Assembly (NCBI GenBank): GCA_038276395.1
Contig: JBBQAA010000055.1
Span: 40,282-104,281, forward strand
DNA length: 64,000 nucleotides
Reading direction: 5' to 3'
Source of the DNA: JBBQAA01 sp038276395
Lineage (GTDB): Bacteria; Actinomycetota; Thermoleophilia; Solirubrobacterales; Solirubrobacteraceae
Shown here: positions 45,321 through 58,421 of the stretch, in pieces
Position numbering within the stretch: the first letter of the stretch is position 1
How the letters are laid out: each line of letters begins with the position of its first letter
Translations under genes and position numbers: made by a program
Notes under the pieces: model-generated
Databases searched by the model: none
What the model was told of the DNA's origin: nothing
The model's input: the letters and a program-made list of their open reading frames with translations, nothing else

Positions 45321-46022
45321 GGCTTCGGCCTGGTCGCCCCTGGCCACACGCCCGGGCGTGAGGACCCGCGCGCGGACGCCGAAGAACGTGCCGAGCTCGG
45401 AGTTGACCCACACGAGCAGCGCGCCCCACTTCTCCAGCGTGTCCGGGTCCCGGGTGATGACCACGCAGCGATCGCAGGGCTCGGCGACCTCGAGGATCGC
45501 CTCGCCCACCGCGATCCGGTGGCCGGTCCAGTTCCGCTCGGCGAAGGGCGGCGCGTCGAGCCCGAGGTGGAGGTTCGGGCGAAAGCGGCGGATGTCGATG
45601 GGGCGGCCGGTGCGCTCCTGCACCGCGCGCCGGGAGGCCTCGGTCGTGACGAGGACCGTGCCCGGCTCGTCGGGCCGCCCGCCGAGGTCCCGATGCAGCG
45701 CGATCTCGTAGCCGAGGTCGGCGGAGACGGCGGCGGGGAGCTCCGGGTCGCTCCACTCCCGCACGCTCCCGTCGGGCGCACGGATCTGTGGCTCGGGCGG
45801 GTCGGCGGGGTCGAGCGCGTCGCCGGGATGCGCGGGGTAGCACGCGCCCCAGGCCAGGACCCGCGGGATCGCCCGCGCGTTGAAGCGCGCGCCGCCGCGC
45901 GTGAGGAAGTGAACCCGGTCCCCGCCCACCCCGCGCGGTCCGAGCCGCACCGCCGCAAGCGCCTCGCCGGCAAAGCCCTTGACCGGCCAGCGGTGAAGCG
46001 CGAGAACGGAGCCGGAGGACAC
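45312..46022 (-). CDS. MOSC-domain protein
   Basis: The 236-residue protein has an N-terminal MOSC_N beta domain (LHRWPVKGFAGE) and a MOSC domain with the conserved cysteine in EPCDRCVVITRDPDT near residue 185 and RPIDIRRFRPNLHL before it. MOSC domains handle molybdenum-cofactor sulfur or act in YiiM/YcbX-type detoxification; the precise reaction is unknown. GTG 46022 was chosen because TAAGGT (46035 to 46030) ends 7 bases upstream; a GTG at 46031 would overlap that hexamer. It is divergent from a glycosyltransferase with overlapping promoters. Confidence 0.85.
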   Translation of the reverse strand: MSSGSVLALHRWPVKGFAGEALAAVRLGPRGVGGDRVHFLTRGGARFNARAIPRVLAWGACYPAHPGDALDPADPPEPQIRAPDGSVREWSDPELPAAVSADLGYEIALHRDLGGRPDEPGTVLVTTEASRRAVQERTGRPIDIRRFRPNLHLGLDAPPFAERNWTGHRIAVGEAILEVAEPCDRCVVITRDPDTLEKWGALLVWVNSELGTFFGVRARVLTPGRVARGDQAEAPG

Positions 46023-46029
46023 GATTCTC

Positions 46030-46039
46030 ACCTTAGACT
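46030..46039. promoter_or_regulatory. overlapping divergent -10 elements, MOSC/glycosyltransferase
   Basis: The decamer ACCTTAGACT contains TAAGGT on the minus strand (46035 to 46030, 7 bases before the MOSC start) and TAGACT on the plus strand (46034 to 46039, 6 bases before the glycosyltransferase GTG). T46034 and A46035 belong to both. Only 23 bases separate the two start codons, so both mRNAs should be leaderless. Confidence 0.65.
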
Positions 46040-46045
46040 CGACCC

Positions 46046-47416
46046 GTGGCCCGGCGGCGCGTCCTTCACGGACTGTCCTTCTTCCCGCGCGGCGGCTCGG
46101 CGCAGGTCGTGCGGGCGCTCGCGCGGGCGCTCCCAGCGCACGGCTGGGACGTCACGGTCCTCGCCGGCTCCTACCCGCCCGACGCCGCCGCCGAGGACTT
46201 CTTCGGCGGCCTCGATCTCCACGCCGTCGACTACTCGGCGGCGGCGGCGGCGGCGGCCGACCCGCTCGCCCACCTGCCACCCTTCCACCCCTCCTACGAG
46301 GACCGGGAGGACGCGCCCGACCGTGTCTTCGCTCGCCTGGACGACGAGCTCTACGAGCACCACGTCGACTTCTGGGCCGACACGCTGGCGCGCGCCGGCG
46401 CCGCTGAGGCCGATGTCCTCCACCTCCACCATCTGACGCCGATGTACGAGGCGGCGCGGCGCGTTGCGCCCGGCGTGCCCGTCGTCGGCCACCTCCACGG
46501 CACCGAGCTGCTGATGCTCGAGGAGATCGCGGACGGGCCGCCGCCCGGGTGGGAGCACGCGCGCGCGTGGGGGGAGCGCATGACGCGCTGGGCTCACGGC
46601 TGCGCGCGGGTCGTCCTGCTCTCGGCCACCCAGGAGGACCGGGCCGAGGCGCTGCTGGGCCTCGACCCGCGCGAATGCACGGTCCTGCCCAACGGCTTTG
46701 ACCCCGAGAGCTTCAGGCCCGCCCCGCGGACCCCCGCCGAGCGCGCGATGTTCTGGCGCGAGCAGCTCGTCGAGCATCCGCGCGGCTGGCGCCCGGGAGA
46801 GCGCGCGGGCTCGGTCGCCTACACCGAGGCGGACATCGCCCCGCTCACGGCCGGCGGGACGGTCGTGCTCTACGTCGGGCGCTTCACCAAGGTCAAGCGC
46901 ATCTCGCTGCTCATACGCGCGTGGTCGCGCGCGCGAAAGAACACGGACCCCGCCGCCGGGCCCGCCGCGCTCGTCCTCGTCGGCGGCCACCCCGGGGAGT
47001 GGGAGGGCGAGCACCCGCTCGAGGCGATCGCGCAGAGCGGCGCGCCCGACGTCCTCCTCGCCGGCTGGCACGGGCAGGAGGAGCTCCCCGCCTTCCTGAA
47101 CGCGGCCGACGCGACGGTGCTCGCCTCCGTGCGCGAGCAGTTCGGGCAGGTGGTCGTCGAGGGGATGGCCTGCGGCCTGCCCGCGGTGGCCGTGGCGGCC
47201 TACGGCCCGGGGGAGATCATCGCCGACGGCGAGACCGGCTGGCTCGTCCCGCCGGACGACGAGGAGGCCCTGGCCACGGCGCTCAGCGCCGTCCTCACCG
47301 ACCCGGAGGAGCGCCGCCGCCGCGGCGGGAACGCCGCGCGCGAGGCCGCCGCGCGCTACGGCTGGCCGGCCATCGCCGGGCGCCTCGCGGAGCTGTACGA
47401 GGACCTCACGGCGTAG
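46046..47416 (+). CDS. family 4 glycosyltransferase
   Basis: The 456-residue protein has two Rossmann-like domains of the GT-B fold. The N-terminal FFPRGGSAQVVRALARAL segment is the acceptor-side loop; in the C-terminal half VLYVGRFTKVKRISLLIRAW begins the nucleotide-sugar domain and the E-x7-E element lies in REQFGQVVVEGMACGLP near residue 370. Such enzymes transfer a sugar from a nucleotide donor to a lipid, protein or glycan. An alanine run occurs near residue 70. The GTG is 6 bases after TAGACT. A TAGCAT hexamer (47417-47422) after its stop is the likely gltB promoter. Confidence 0.87.
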   Translation: MARRRVLHGLSFFPRGGSAQVVRALARALPAHGWDVTVLAGSYPPDAAAEDFFGGLDLHAVDYSAAAAAAADPLAHLPPFHPSYEDREDAPDRVFARLDDELYEHHVDFWADTLARAGAAEADVLHLHHLTPMYEAARRVAPGVPVVGHLHGTELLMLEEIADGPPPGWEHARAWGERMTRWAHGCARVVLLSATQEDRAEALLGLDPRECTVLPNGFDPESFRPAPRTPAERAMFWREQLVEHPRGWRPGERAGSVAYTEADIAPLTAGGTVVLYVGRFTKVKRISLLIRAWSRARKNTDPAAGPAALVLVGGHPGEWEGEHPLEAIAQSGAPDVLLAGWHGQEELPAFLNAADATVLASVREQFGQVVVEGMACGLPAVAVAAYGPGEIIADGETGWLVPPDDEEALATALSAVLTDPEERRRRGGNAAREAAARYGWPAIAGRLAELYEDLTA

Positions 47417-47470
47417 TAGCATTCCGCCCTCCCTCGTGCGCTCACCGCCGCCGCTTCCCGCACCGTTCAC

Positions 47471-51994
<4,524 letters not shown>

Positions 51995-53560
51995 ATGGGT
52001 GAGCTCGGCGGGTTCCTCAAGCTCCACCGGGTGGGGTTCGCCAAGCGCGACCCCGCCGAGCGGGTGGGCGACTACGAGCGCTACTTCGACCCGCAGCCCG
52101 AGGCCACGCTCAAGGAGCAGGGCGCCCGCTGCATGGACTGCGGCGTGCCCTTCTGCCACGAGGGCTGCCCGCTCGGCAACCTCATCCCGGACTGGAACGA
52201 CCTCGTCTACCGCGGCCTGTGGAAGGTCGCGCTCGACCAGCTCCACCTGACCAACAACTTCCCCGAGTTCACGGGCTCGATCTGCCCGGCGCCGTGCGAG
52301 TCGGCCTGCGTGCTGGCCATCAACGCCGACCCCGTGACGATCGAGCAGATCGAGCTGGCGATCGCCGAGCGCGCCTGGCAGGAGGGGTGGATCGTCGCCG
52401 AGCCGCCGCCCCGGCGCTCGGGGCGGACCGTGGCCGTCGTCGGCTCGGGGCCTGCCGGGCTGGCCGTCGCCGCCGAGCTGAACAAGGCCGGGCACGAGGT
52501 CACCGTCCTCGAGCGCGACGAGGGCCCGGGCGGGCTCATGCGCTTCGGCGTGCCCGACGCCAAGCTGCCGAAGGGGATGATCGACCGGCGCGTCGCCGTG
52601 CTCGCCGAGGAGGGGATCGCCTTCCGCTTCGGCGTCGACGTCGGCCGCGGGGCGAGCGCCGCCGAGCTGCGCGCGCAGTGGGACGCGGTCGTCTTCGCCA
52701 CGGGCTCGCGCGTGCACCGCGATCTCGACGCCCCCGGACGGGAGCTCGCCGGGGTCCACTTCGCGATGGACTACCTCTACGGCCGTAACCGCCACGTGGC
52801 CCGCCTCGAGGGGCGCCCCGCGCCCGAACCCGATCCGGAGCGCGAGATCAGGGCGGCGGGCAAGCGCGTCGTCGTCATCGGCGGCGGCGACACGGGGATG
52901 GACTGCATCTCGAACTCCCACCGCGAGGGCGCCGAGGAGGTGACGCTGCTCGACGTCTACCAGGCCCTGCCGGCCGACGGCCGCGACCCCCGCTCGCCCT
53001 GGCCCCTGCCTCCCAAGCGCACGGCCACGACCTACGCCCTGGAGGAGGGAGGCCGGCGGCGCTGGGGCACCGAGGTCACGCGCTTCGAGGGTGAGGACGG
53101 CCGGGTCACGTGCGTGCACGCGCGCCAGGTTGTGGGCACCTCCTCGCGGGACCTGAGGCCCGTGCCGGGCAGCGAGTTCTCGGTCGCCGCCGACCTCGTG
53201 CTCATCGCGATCGGCTTCTCCGGGCCCGAGACCGAGACCGGCCCGGTGGCCGAGCTCGGGCTCGACCTGGATATGCGCGGGAACATCCTCGCGCCTGTCT
53301 ACACCGCCTCGGAGGAGGGCGTCTTCGCCTGCGGGGACTGCCGCATCGGCCAGTCCCTCGTCGTCACCGCCATCGCCGAGGGGCGCAAGTGCGCCCGGAT
53401 CGTCAACCGCTTCCTCGGCGGCTCCCCGATGGACGCCGACCGCGAGCTGCTCGCCGCCGGCCCGGTGGCTCGCACGAGCGACCACTCGCTGCGCGCGGCG
53501 GGCATGGCCGCGGGCACCGTCACGGCGGGCGATGACTTCTTCTCGGGCCCCGGAGCCTGA
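51995..53560 (+). CDS. gltD: glutamate synthase small subunit
   Basis: The 521-residue FAD protein passes electrons from NADPH to the large subunit. Two cysteine groups for 4Fe-4S clusters are near the N-terminus (CMDCGVPFCHEGCP at about 46-59 and CPAPCESAC at about 96-104). FAD-binding GSGPAGLAVA is near 151, the NADPH-binding GGGDTGMDC near 296, and the C-terminal GDCRIGQSLVV motif near 447. The last 40 residues extend beyond the usual end. The ATG abuts the gltB stop, so the subunits are made together. Confidence 0.96.
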   Translation: MGELGGFLKLHRVGFAKRDPAERVGDYERYFDPQPEATLKEQGARCMDCGVPFCHEGCPLGNLIPDWNDLVYRGLWKVALDQLHLTNNFPEFTGSICPAPCESACVLAINADPVTIEQIELAIAERAWQEGWIVAEPPPRRSGRTVAVVGSGPAGLAVAAELNKAGHEVTVLERDEGPGGLMRFGVPDAKLPKGMIDRRVAVLAEEGIAFRFGVDVGRGASAAELRAQWDAVVFATGSRVHRDLDAPGRELAGVHFAMDYLYGRNRHVARLEGRPAPEPDPEREIRAAGKRVVVIGGGDTGMDCISNSHREGAEEVTLLDVYQALPADGRDPRSPWPLPPKRTATTYALEEGGRRRWGTEVTRFEGEDGRVTCVHARQVVGTSSRDLRPVPGSEFSVAADLVLIAIGFSGPETETGPVAELGLDLDMRGNILAPVYTASEEGVFACGDCRIGQSLVVTAIAEGRKCARIVNRFLGGSPMDADRELLAAGPVARTSDHSLRAAGMAAGTVTAGDDFFSGPGA

Positions 53561-53580
53561 GCGGATCCTGAGAGGGGGCG

Positions 53581-53596
53581 CCGCCATGCTTGGCGG
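53581..53596. terminator. hairpin after gltD
   Basis: CCGCCA (53581-53586) and TGGCGG (53591-53596) form a perfect 6-bp stem with a 4-base loop, 20 bases after the gltD stop. It may end the gltBD transcript, although no T-run follows, and it lies just ahead of the small membrane protein gene. Confidence 0.4.
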
Positions 53597-53622
53597 TGCC
53601 GGGCGGGGGGTATCCCGAGGAC

Positions 53623-53904
53623 ATGTCCCTGATCGTCTTCCTCATCCTGCTCGCCCTGACCGGGCTCATCACCGGCGCGCTGGCGCGGCTCGCGCTGCCC
53701 GGCCCCGACCCGATGTCGATCGGGCAGACGATTCTGCTCGGCATCGCCGGTTCGCTCACCGCCGGGCTCATCACCGGCCTCGTGTGGCACCGCGGGGCGG
53801 GGATCATCGTCTCCGTCCTCGCCTCGACGTTGATCCTCTACGTGATGCGCCGCCGCGAGGGCGGCTCGCTGACCGAGCCCGGCTCGCGCGGTCGCGCGCG
53901 CTGA
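53623..53904 (+). CDS. GlsB/YeaQ/YmgE-type small membrane protein
   Basis: The 93-residue protein has three hydrophobic spans with Gly-rich motifs, including GALARLALPGPDPMSIGQTILLG in its first half, the mark of the transglycosylase-associated GlsB/YeaQ/YmgE family, often stress-induced. The Arg-rich C-terminal tail is cytoplasmic. ATG 53623 was preferred to one at 53590 because the hydrophobic domain begins there and GAGG lies just upstream. Confidence 0.82.
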   Translation: MSLIVFLILLALTGLITGALARLALPGPDPMSIGQTILLGIAGSLTAGLITGLVWHRGAGIIVSVLASTLILYVMRRREGGSLTEPGSRGRAR

Positions 53905-53959
53905 GGCGCCGGCAGGGGGGGTGGCTCCGGGCCGCCCCGCGCCTGGAGCGTCCTGGCCC

Positions 53960-54350
53960 TCAATCCAGGCGCTCGAGCAGCCAGCGGGCGTGCGCCTCCA
54001 TCCGCGCGGGGGGGAAGGCCTCGGGGTCGGTGAGCACGAGCCGCGCTGCCTCGTCGGAGAGTGCGAAGAACGTCCGCGCGGTCATCTCGGGGTCGGGTGA
54101 CTCCCGCCCTCCCGGGGTAAGCCCTCCCGCCACGGCGGCAGCGAGCTCCGCGAGAACGGCGGCGCGGCCCTCGGCGATCCCGTCGCGCAGCGCCGGCGGC
54201 GCGCCCTCGGGCGGCATGAGCATGAGCCGCCAGGTCAGCGGGTCCGAGCGCACCGCCTCGAGGTAGGCGCCGAGGCTCCGCACGAGCTCCTCGACCGGGT
54301 CCTCGAGCTGGGCGACGGCGCGCTCGGCCACGCGGGCGCCGGCGCTCGCG
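53960..54350 (-). pseudogene. TetR-family regulator, N-terminus deleted
   Basis: The leftward frame encodes a TetR C-terminal ligand domain: VEELVRSLGAYLEAVRSDPLTWRLMLMPPEG, then helices to LLERLD. The helix-turn-helix DNA-binding N-terminus is completely missing. Sequence beyond about 54350 is antisense to a monooxygenase fragment on the other strand, so the apparent start of this frame is not real. It is the surviving half of a repressor gene. Confidence 0.75.
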
Positions 54351-54588
54351 CCCCGGCCCGAGGCGCAGGCGCGCTGGAACGCTGAGCTGCAGGCGAAGAT
54401 GACGGGCACCGTGTGGATGGACGGGCTGCGCGAGCTGGTACCTTGACGCGGGCGGCCGAAACACGACGCTCTGGCCCGACCAGACGTTCACCTTCCGGCG
54501 GCTGCTCACGGACTTCGACGCCGCGGAGTACGCGGCTCCGGTCGCGCCGGCGCCCGGCGAGCGGTCCGTCGCGGCAGCCGCGGCGTGA
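54350..54588 (+). pseudogene. Baeyer-Villiger monooxygenase C-terminal fragment
   Basis: The rightward strand encodes the end of a flavin monooxygenase: RPEAQARWNAELQAKMTGTVWMDG, then, after a one-base frameshift near 54425, CASWYLDAGGRNTTLWPDQ and a tail to a TGA at 54586-54588. The SWYLD-x-GRN-TLWP pattern is diagnostic of the C-terminus of EthA-type Baeyer-Villiger monooxygenases. The FAD- and NADPH-binding parts (over 400 residues) are gone. It abuts the tetR remnant head to head. Confidence 0.78.
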
Positions 54589-54596
54589 ACGGCTCA

Positions 54597-54637
54597 TTCC
54601 CGCAGTTGTCGGCGCCCCCCGACCACAACTGCGGGAA
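54597..54637. repeat. 13-bp perfect inverted repeat (hairpin)
   Basis: TTCCCGCAGTTGT (54597-54609) and ACAACTGCGGGAA (54625-54637) are perfect inverted repeats, with a short inner CGG/CCG extension around a C-rich loop. The element starts 8 bases after the monooxygenase remnant stop and may have been its terminator, or an operator of the downstream gene. Confidence 0.65.
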
Positions 54638-54681
54638 CCGCCACGGCGCCACGGGCCGAGCCGAGGGTTAGGCTCGGCCCC

Positions 54682-56358
54682 GTGCGCGTCCGGTCAGCGT
54701 TCCCATCCGCGCTCGCCGTCCTCCTGGCCCTGGCCCTCAGCGCGGCCCCGGCCTGCGCCGCGGCATGGTCGCCGAGGCCGGCCGCGCTCCTCGCCCGCAT
54801 GGCCGCGCCCTGGCCAGCGCGCCAGCGCGCCGACGGCACGTTCCGCGACGCCGTCCTCGCCCGCACCGGCCCCGCGGGCCGCGACCCCTACGGCACCGCG
54901 ATGCTCGGCTACGGCCTGCTCGCCGCCGGGCTCCGCCTCCACGACGCGCGCGCGACGGACGCCGGCCTGCGCGCGCTCGCCTGGGCGATCGCCCATCCCG
55001 TGCGCTCGCACAAGCCCTTCGAGCGCCTCGCGCTGGCGAGCGCCTACGTGCTCGCCCGGGATCGCCTCGGCGCCGACCCGCGCTTCGGCCTGATGCGCCC
55101 CGCCTGGGAGGCGCGGCTGCGCGCGATGCGGGTCGTCCGGATCGGCCATGCGCCCTACTCCAACTGGTATGCGGTCGAGGCGCTGGAGCTGCTGGAGCTC
55201 GCGCGCAGCGGGGTCCGGCCCGACGCGGATGCGCTCCGCCGCACGGCGCGCATCCTCTTCGGGCAGATGCTCCCCGACCACCTCGCCCGGGGAGGGATCC
55301 TCTCCGACCCCCCGTGGGAGCCGCTGGCCTATCACGCGTTCTCCGCGGCGCTGCTCGCCCGCGCTCTCCAGACCGCCGGGCCGGGAACCCTCGGCCCGCG
55401 CGCGCCGCGCACGCTCACCCGCGCCCTGGCGGCCAGCGAATCGCTCGTCTCCCCGGCCGGCGACGTCGCCTACATCGGCCGCTCGGACGAGGAGGCGTGG
55501 ACGCTCTCGATGACCCTGGCCGCGCTCCGGGCCGGCGGGCGGACGCGGCTGCGCGGCCCGATCCTCGCGCGCCTCGCCCGCGACTATCCCGGGCGCGCCC
55601 GCGGGCTCGGGCTGACACCCTCGGACGCGACCGCGCCGCTCGACCCTTACGCCGCCGCCACCTCCTACGCCGGCCTGGCCATGGTCGGGCTCGCCTGGGC
55701 GCTCGAGGGCCGGCGGGTCGCGCCGCCCCCGCCGCCCCGCGCCCCGCGCTCGGCGCTCCTCGGCGGCGGCAACGGCGCCTTCGCCGTGGTGCGGACGCCG
55801 AGCGTGTGGTTAGCGGTGCGCGAGCAGCCCGGGATCGCCACCCCGACGAACGACGAGTACGTCGAGGACGCGCGCTACGACGCCGGGCTCGCCGCCGTCG
55901 AGCAGCGCACGGCGCGCGGCTGGCGCGCGCTGCTGCCCGCCCGCCCGCGCACGACCACGGCCCGCGCGGCGGCGGCGCTGACCCTCACCCGGCACGGGCG
56001 CCGCGGCCGGCTCTTCGGCACCCGCCTCGCGCTGCGGCGCCACGGCACCGCCGTCCTCTTGACCGGCGCCTGGCGCACGTGGGCGGGGCGGAGCCTCGGC
56101 CCGGCGCGGGTGCTCTACCGCGCGACCATGTGCGGGCGGGTCGCGCTCCGGATCGCCACGCGCAGGGGGGATCGGGTCCGTCTCGTCCTGCTCTCCCGTA
56201 CGCGCCCTCGCGCCGGGGCCCCCGTCGCCGTCCCCGGTGCCCGGGTCCGAGTCGGACCCCCGCAGAGCACGAGCACCGACGCGCGCGTCTTCCCCGTCGT
56301 CTACACGGTGATCGCGCGCGGCCGCCGGCTCGACGCCCTCCTCCCGCCGCGGCCTTGA
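54682..56358 (+). CDS. secreted protein of unknown function, toroid-like
   Basis: The 558-residue protein has a signal peptide (residues 1-27, cleavage after ACAA). The mature N-terminal 350 residues are successive helix pairs (YSNWYAVEALELLELA, DEEAWTLSMTLAALRAGG) typical of an alpha/alpha toroid such as heparinase-type or other glycan lyases/hydrolases; the C-terminal 180 residues are beta-rich. No catalytic set can be assigned with certainty, so function remains open. The GTG follows TAGGCT (54669-54674) by 7 bases. The final TGA overlaps the -35 element of the next operon. Confidence 0.7.
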   Translation: MRVRSAFPSALAVLLALALSAAPACAAAWSPRPAALLARMAAPWPARQRADGTFRDAVLARTGPAGRDPYGTAMLGYGLLAAGLRLHDARATDAGLRALAWAIAHPVRSHKPFERLALASAYVLARDRLGADPRFGLMRPAWEARLRAMRVVRIGHAPYSNWYAVEALELLELARSGVRPDADALRRTARILFGQMLPDHLARGGILSDPPWEPLAYHAFSAALLARALQTAGPGTLGPRAPRTLTRALAASESLVSPAGDVAYIGRSDEEAWTLSMTLAALRAGGRTRLRGPILARLARDYPGRARGLGLTPSDATAPLDPYAAATSYAGLAMVGLAWALEGRRVAPPPPPRAPRSALLGGGNGAFAVVRTPSVWLAVREQPGIATPTNDEYVEDARYDAGLAAVEQRTARGWRALLPARPRTTTARAAAALTLTRHGRRGRLFGTRLALRRHGTAVLLTGAWRTWAGRSLGPARVLYRATMCGRVALRIATRRGDRVRLVLLSRTRPRAGAPVAVPGARVRVGPPQSTSTDARVFPVVYTVIARGRRLDALLPPRP

Positions 56359-56396
56359 CGCTCCCCCGCCGCCGACGTAGGGTGACGCCTGCGTCA
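56355..56396 (+). promoter_or_regulatory. sigma-70 promoter with overlapping operator
   Basis: TTGACG (56355-56360), a 17-base spacer and TAGGGT (56378-56383) make a textbook promoter, the best -35 seen in the window. A perfect palindrome TGACGC-CT-GCGTCA (56383-56396) begins at the last base of the -10 and covers the start site. This is the expected operator position for the TetR-type repressor encoded in the same operon. Confidence 0.75.
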
Positions 56397-56410
56397 ACTT
56401 TGAGGAGATC

Positions 56411-57799
56411 ATGAGCGCCGATCCGACCCCCGCCACCCTGCCCACCGTCTGCGTCATCGGCGCGGGCTCCTCCGGCATCGCCGCCGTGAAGACCCTGCGC
56501 GAGCGCGGGCTCGAGGTCACCTGCTTCGAGAAGGGCGAGAAGGTGGGGGGAAACTGGGTCTATCAGAACGTCAACGGGATGTCCTCGGCCTACAAGCACC
56601 TGCACATCAACACCTCGCGCGAGCGCATGGAGTACCCGGACTTCCCGATGCCGAAGTCCTACCCGGACTTCCCCCACCACACCCACATCGCCGAGTACTT
56701 CGACGACTACGTGGAGCACTTCGGCTTCCGCGACGCGATCCGCTTCGGGACCGGCGTCGAGCGCGCCGAGCGCGCCGCCGACGGGACATGGGAGATCGCG
56801 GCCGACACCGGACAGCGCGCCCGTTTCGACGCGCTCGTCGTGGCCAACGGCCACCACTGGGACCCGCGCTGGCCCGAGCCCGCCTTCCCCGGGCAGGACA
56901 CCTTCCCCGGCGAGCAGCTCCACGCCCACCACTACGTCGAGGCCCAGCCGTACCGCGACAAGCGCGTCCTCGTCGTCGGGATCGGCAACTCGGCGATGGA
57001 CATCGCCACCGAGTCGAGCTACGTCGCCTCCCGCACCGTGCTCTCCTCCCGCCGCGGGGCCTACGTCCTGCCCAAGTACCTCTTCGGGCGCCCGCTCGAC
57101 CAGATCGGCGTCAACGAGCTCACCGGCCGCGTGCCGTGGGCCTTCCGTCGGGCGATCCTCGGCGCGATGTACCGGATCGGCGTCGGCCGCGTGGAGGACT
57201 ACGGGCTGCCGAAGCCCGACCACAAGCTCGGCTCGGCGCACCCGACGATCTCCGCCGACTTCCTGAACCGCATCGCCCACGGCGAGATGACCTGGCGGCC
57301 GAACATCGCGCGGATCGACGGCGAGACCGTGCACTTCGAGGACGGCTCGGCTGAGGGCTTCGACGTCATCGTCTGGTGCACGGGCTACAAGGTGACCTTC
57401 CCGTTCCTCGATCCGGAGCTGATCTCCGCCCCCGAGAACGACCTGCCGCTCTTCCGCCGCGTCTTCCATCCCGGCATCGAGAACGTCGCGTTCGTGGGGC
57501 TGCTCCAGCCGCTCGGCGCGATCATGCCGCTGGCCGAGGCCCAGGGCCGCTTCATCGCCGCCTACCTGCGCGGGGAGTACCGGCTCCCCGATCCCTCGGC
57601 CCTGCGCGCTGACATGGAGGCCGAGCGCAAGCGGATGTTCAAGCGCTACGTCACCTCCAAGCGCCACACGATGCAGGTCGACTTCGACAACTACCTGTGG
57701 GACCTCCGCCAGGAGCTCGGCCGCGGCGCCGAGCGCGCGCGGGCGGCGGGCTTCGCGCTGCCCGTGCCGCGGCGGGCGGGCGAGGCGGTCGCCGCGTGA
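56411..57799 (+). CDS. flavin-containing monooxygenase
   Basis: The 462-residue FMO-type enzyme inserts oxygen using FAD and NADPH. FAD-binding GAGSSGIAA is at about 17-25, the NADPH-binding GIGNSAMD near 192, the FMO-like segment FPGEQLHAHHY near 168, and a late TGYKVTFPF typical of the C-terminal half. Substrate is unknown. It is translated from an ATG with GAGGAG 4 bases upstream, a good ribosome-binding site. It overlaps the downstream tetR gene by four bases and has a promoter with an operator. Confidence 0.9.
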   Translation: MSADPTPATLPTVCVIGAGSSGIAAVKTLRERGLEVTCFEKGEKVGGNWVYQNVNGMSSAYKHLHINTSRERMEYPDFPMPKSYPDFPHHTHIAEYFDDYVEHFGFRDAIRFGTGVERAERAADGTWEIAADTGQRARFDALVVANGHHWDPRWPEPAFPGQDTFPGEQLHAHHYVEAQPYRDKRVLVVGIGNSAMDIATESSYVASRTVLSSRRGAYVLPKYLFGRPLDQIGVNELTGRVPWAFRRAILGAMYRIGVGRVEDYGLPKPDHKLGSAHPTISADFLNRIAHGEMTWRPNIARIDGETVHFEDGSAEGFDVIVWCTGYKVTFPFLDPELISAPENDLPLFRRVFHPGIENVAFVGLLQPLGAIMPLAEAQGRFIAAYLRGEYRLPDPSALRADMEAERKRMFKRYVTSKRHTMQVDFDNYLWDLRQELGRGAERARAAGFALPVPRRAGEAVAA

Positions 57800-58410
57800 G
57801 CGTGGCGGTGGCCGGGCGGCGCGCCGAGGCCAAGGAGCGCAACCGCGACGCGCTCCTCGGCGCGGGCCGCGACGCCTTCGCCGATCTCGGCTACGGCGCC
57901 ACGAGCGTGCGCGACATCGTGCGACGCACGCCGCTGGCCACCGGCACCTTCTACAACTACTTCCCCGACAAGGAGGCCGTGTTCCGCGCGCTGCTCGACA
58001 TCTCCGCGCGGGAGCTGCGAGCACGCGTGCGCGCCGCCCGGCTCGCCTCGGCCTCCCCCGAGGGCTTCGTGCGGGACGCCTACCGCGCCTTCTTCTCCTT
58101 CATCGCCGAGGACCCGACGATGTTCGCCCTCCTGCGTGACAACACGGCGACGATCCGGGCGCTGCTCGGCGACCCGATCCTCGCCCTCGGCGTCGATGAG
58201 CTGCTCGAGGACCTGGCGGCGGCCATCGGCACGGGCGCCCTGCCCGCCTTCGACGCCGACTACATGGCCGGGGCGATGGCGGGAGTGGGCTTCGAGGTCG
58301 GCGCGCGAATGGTCGAGCGCGCACCGGTGGACGTCGAGGGTGCGGTCACCTTCGCCTCGGCGCTGTTCCTCGGCGGCATGGACCGTATGGCCGCCGAGGC
58401 CCACGCGTAG
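57796..58410 (+). CDS. TetR-family repressor
   Basis: The 204-residue regulator has an N-terminal helix-turn-helix (DALLGAGRDAFADLGYGATS, then VRDIVRRTPLATGTFYNYFPDKEAVF) and a helical ligand-binding domain. It starts at a GTG overlapping the monooxygenase stop, so repressor and enzyme are co-expressed; it probably binds the palindrome at 56383-56396 and responds to a substrate of the monooxygenase. Its TAG stop forms the first three bases of the TAGCCT hexamer before the next gene. Confidence 0.9.
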   Translation: MSVAVAGRRAEAKERNRDALLGAGRDAFADLGYGATSVRDIVRRTPLATGTFYNYFPDKEAVFRALLDISARELRARVRAARLASASPEGFVRDAYRAFFSFIAEDPTMFALLRDNTATIRALLGDPILALGVDELLEDLAAAIGTGALPAFDADYMAGAMAGVGFEVGARMVERAPVDVEGAVTFASALFLGGMDRMAAEAHA

Positions 58411-58421
58411 CCTGCGCGGCC

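Noticed and set aside
42750..46436. 1228-codon open frame on the plus strand
   Set aside because: It runs through the broken REC-GGDEF-EAL gene, topoisomerase IB and the MOSC gene in a wrong frame and is Arg/Ala/Gly-rich without motifs.
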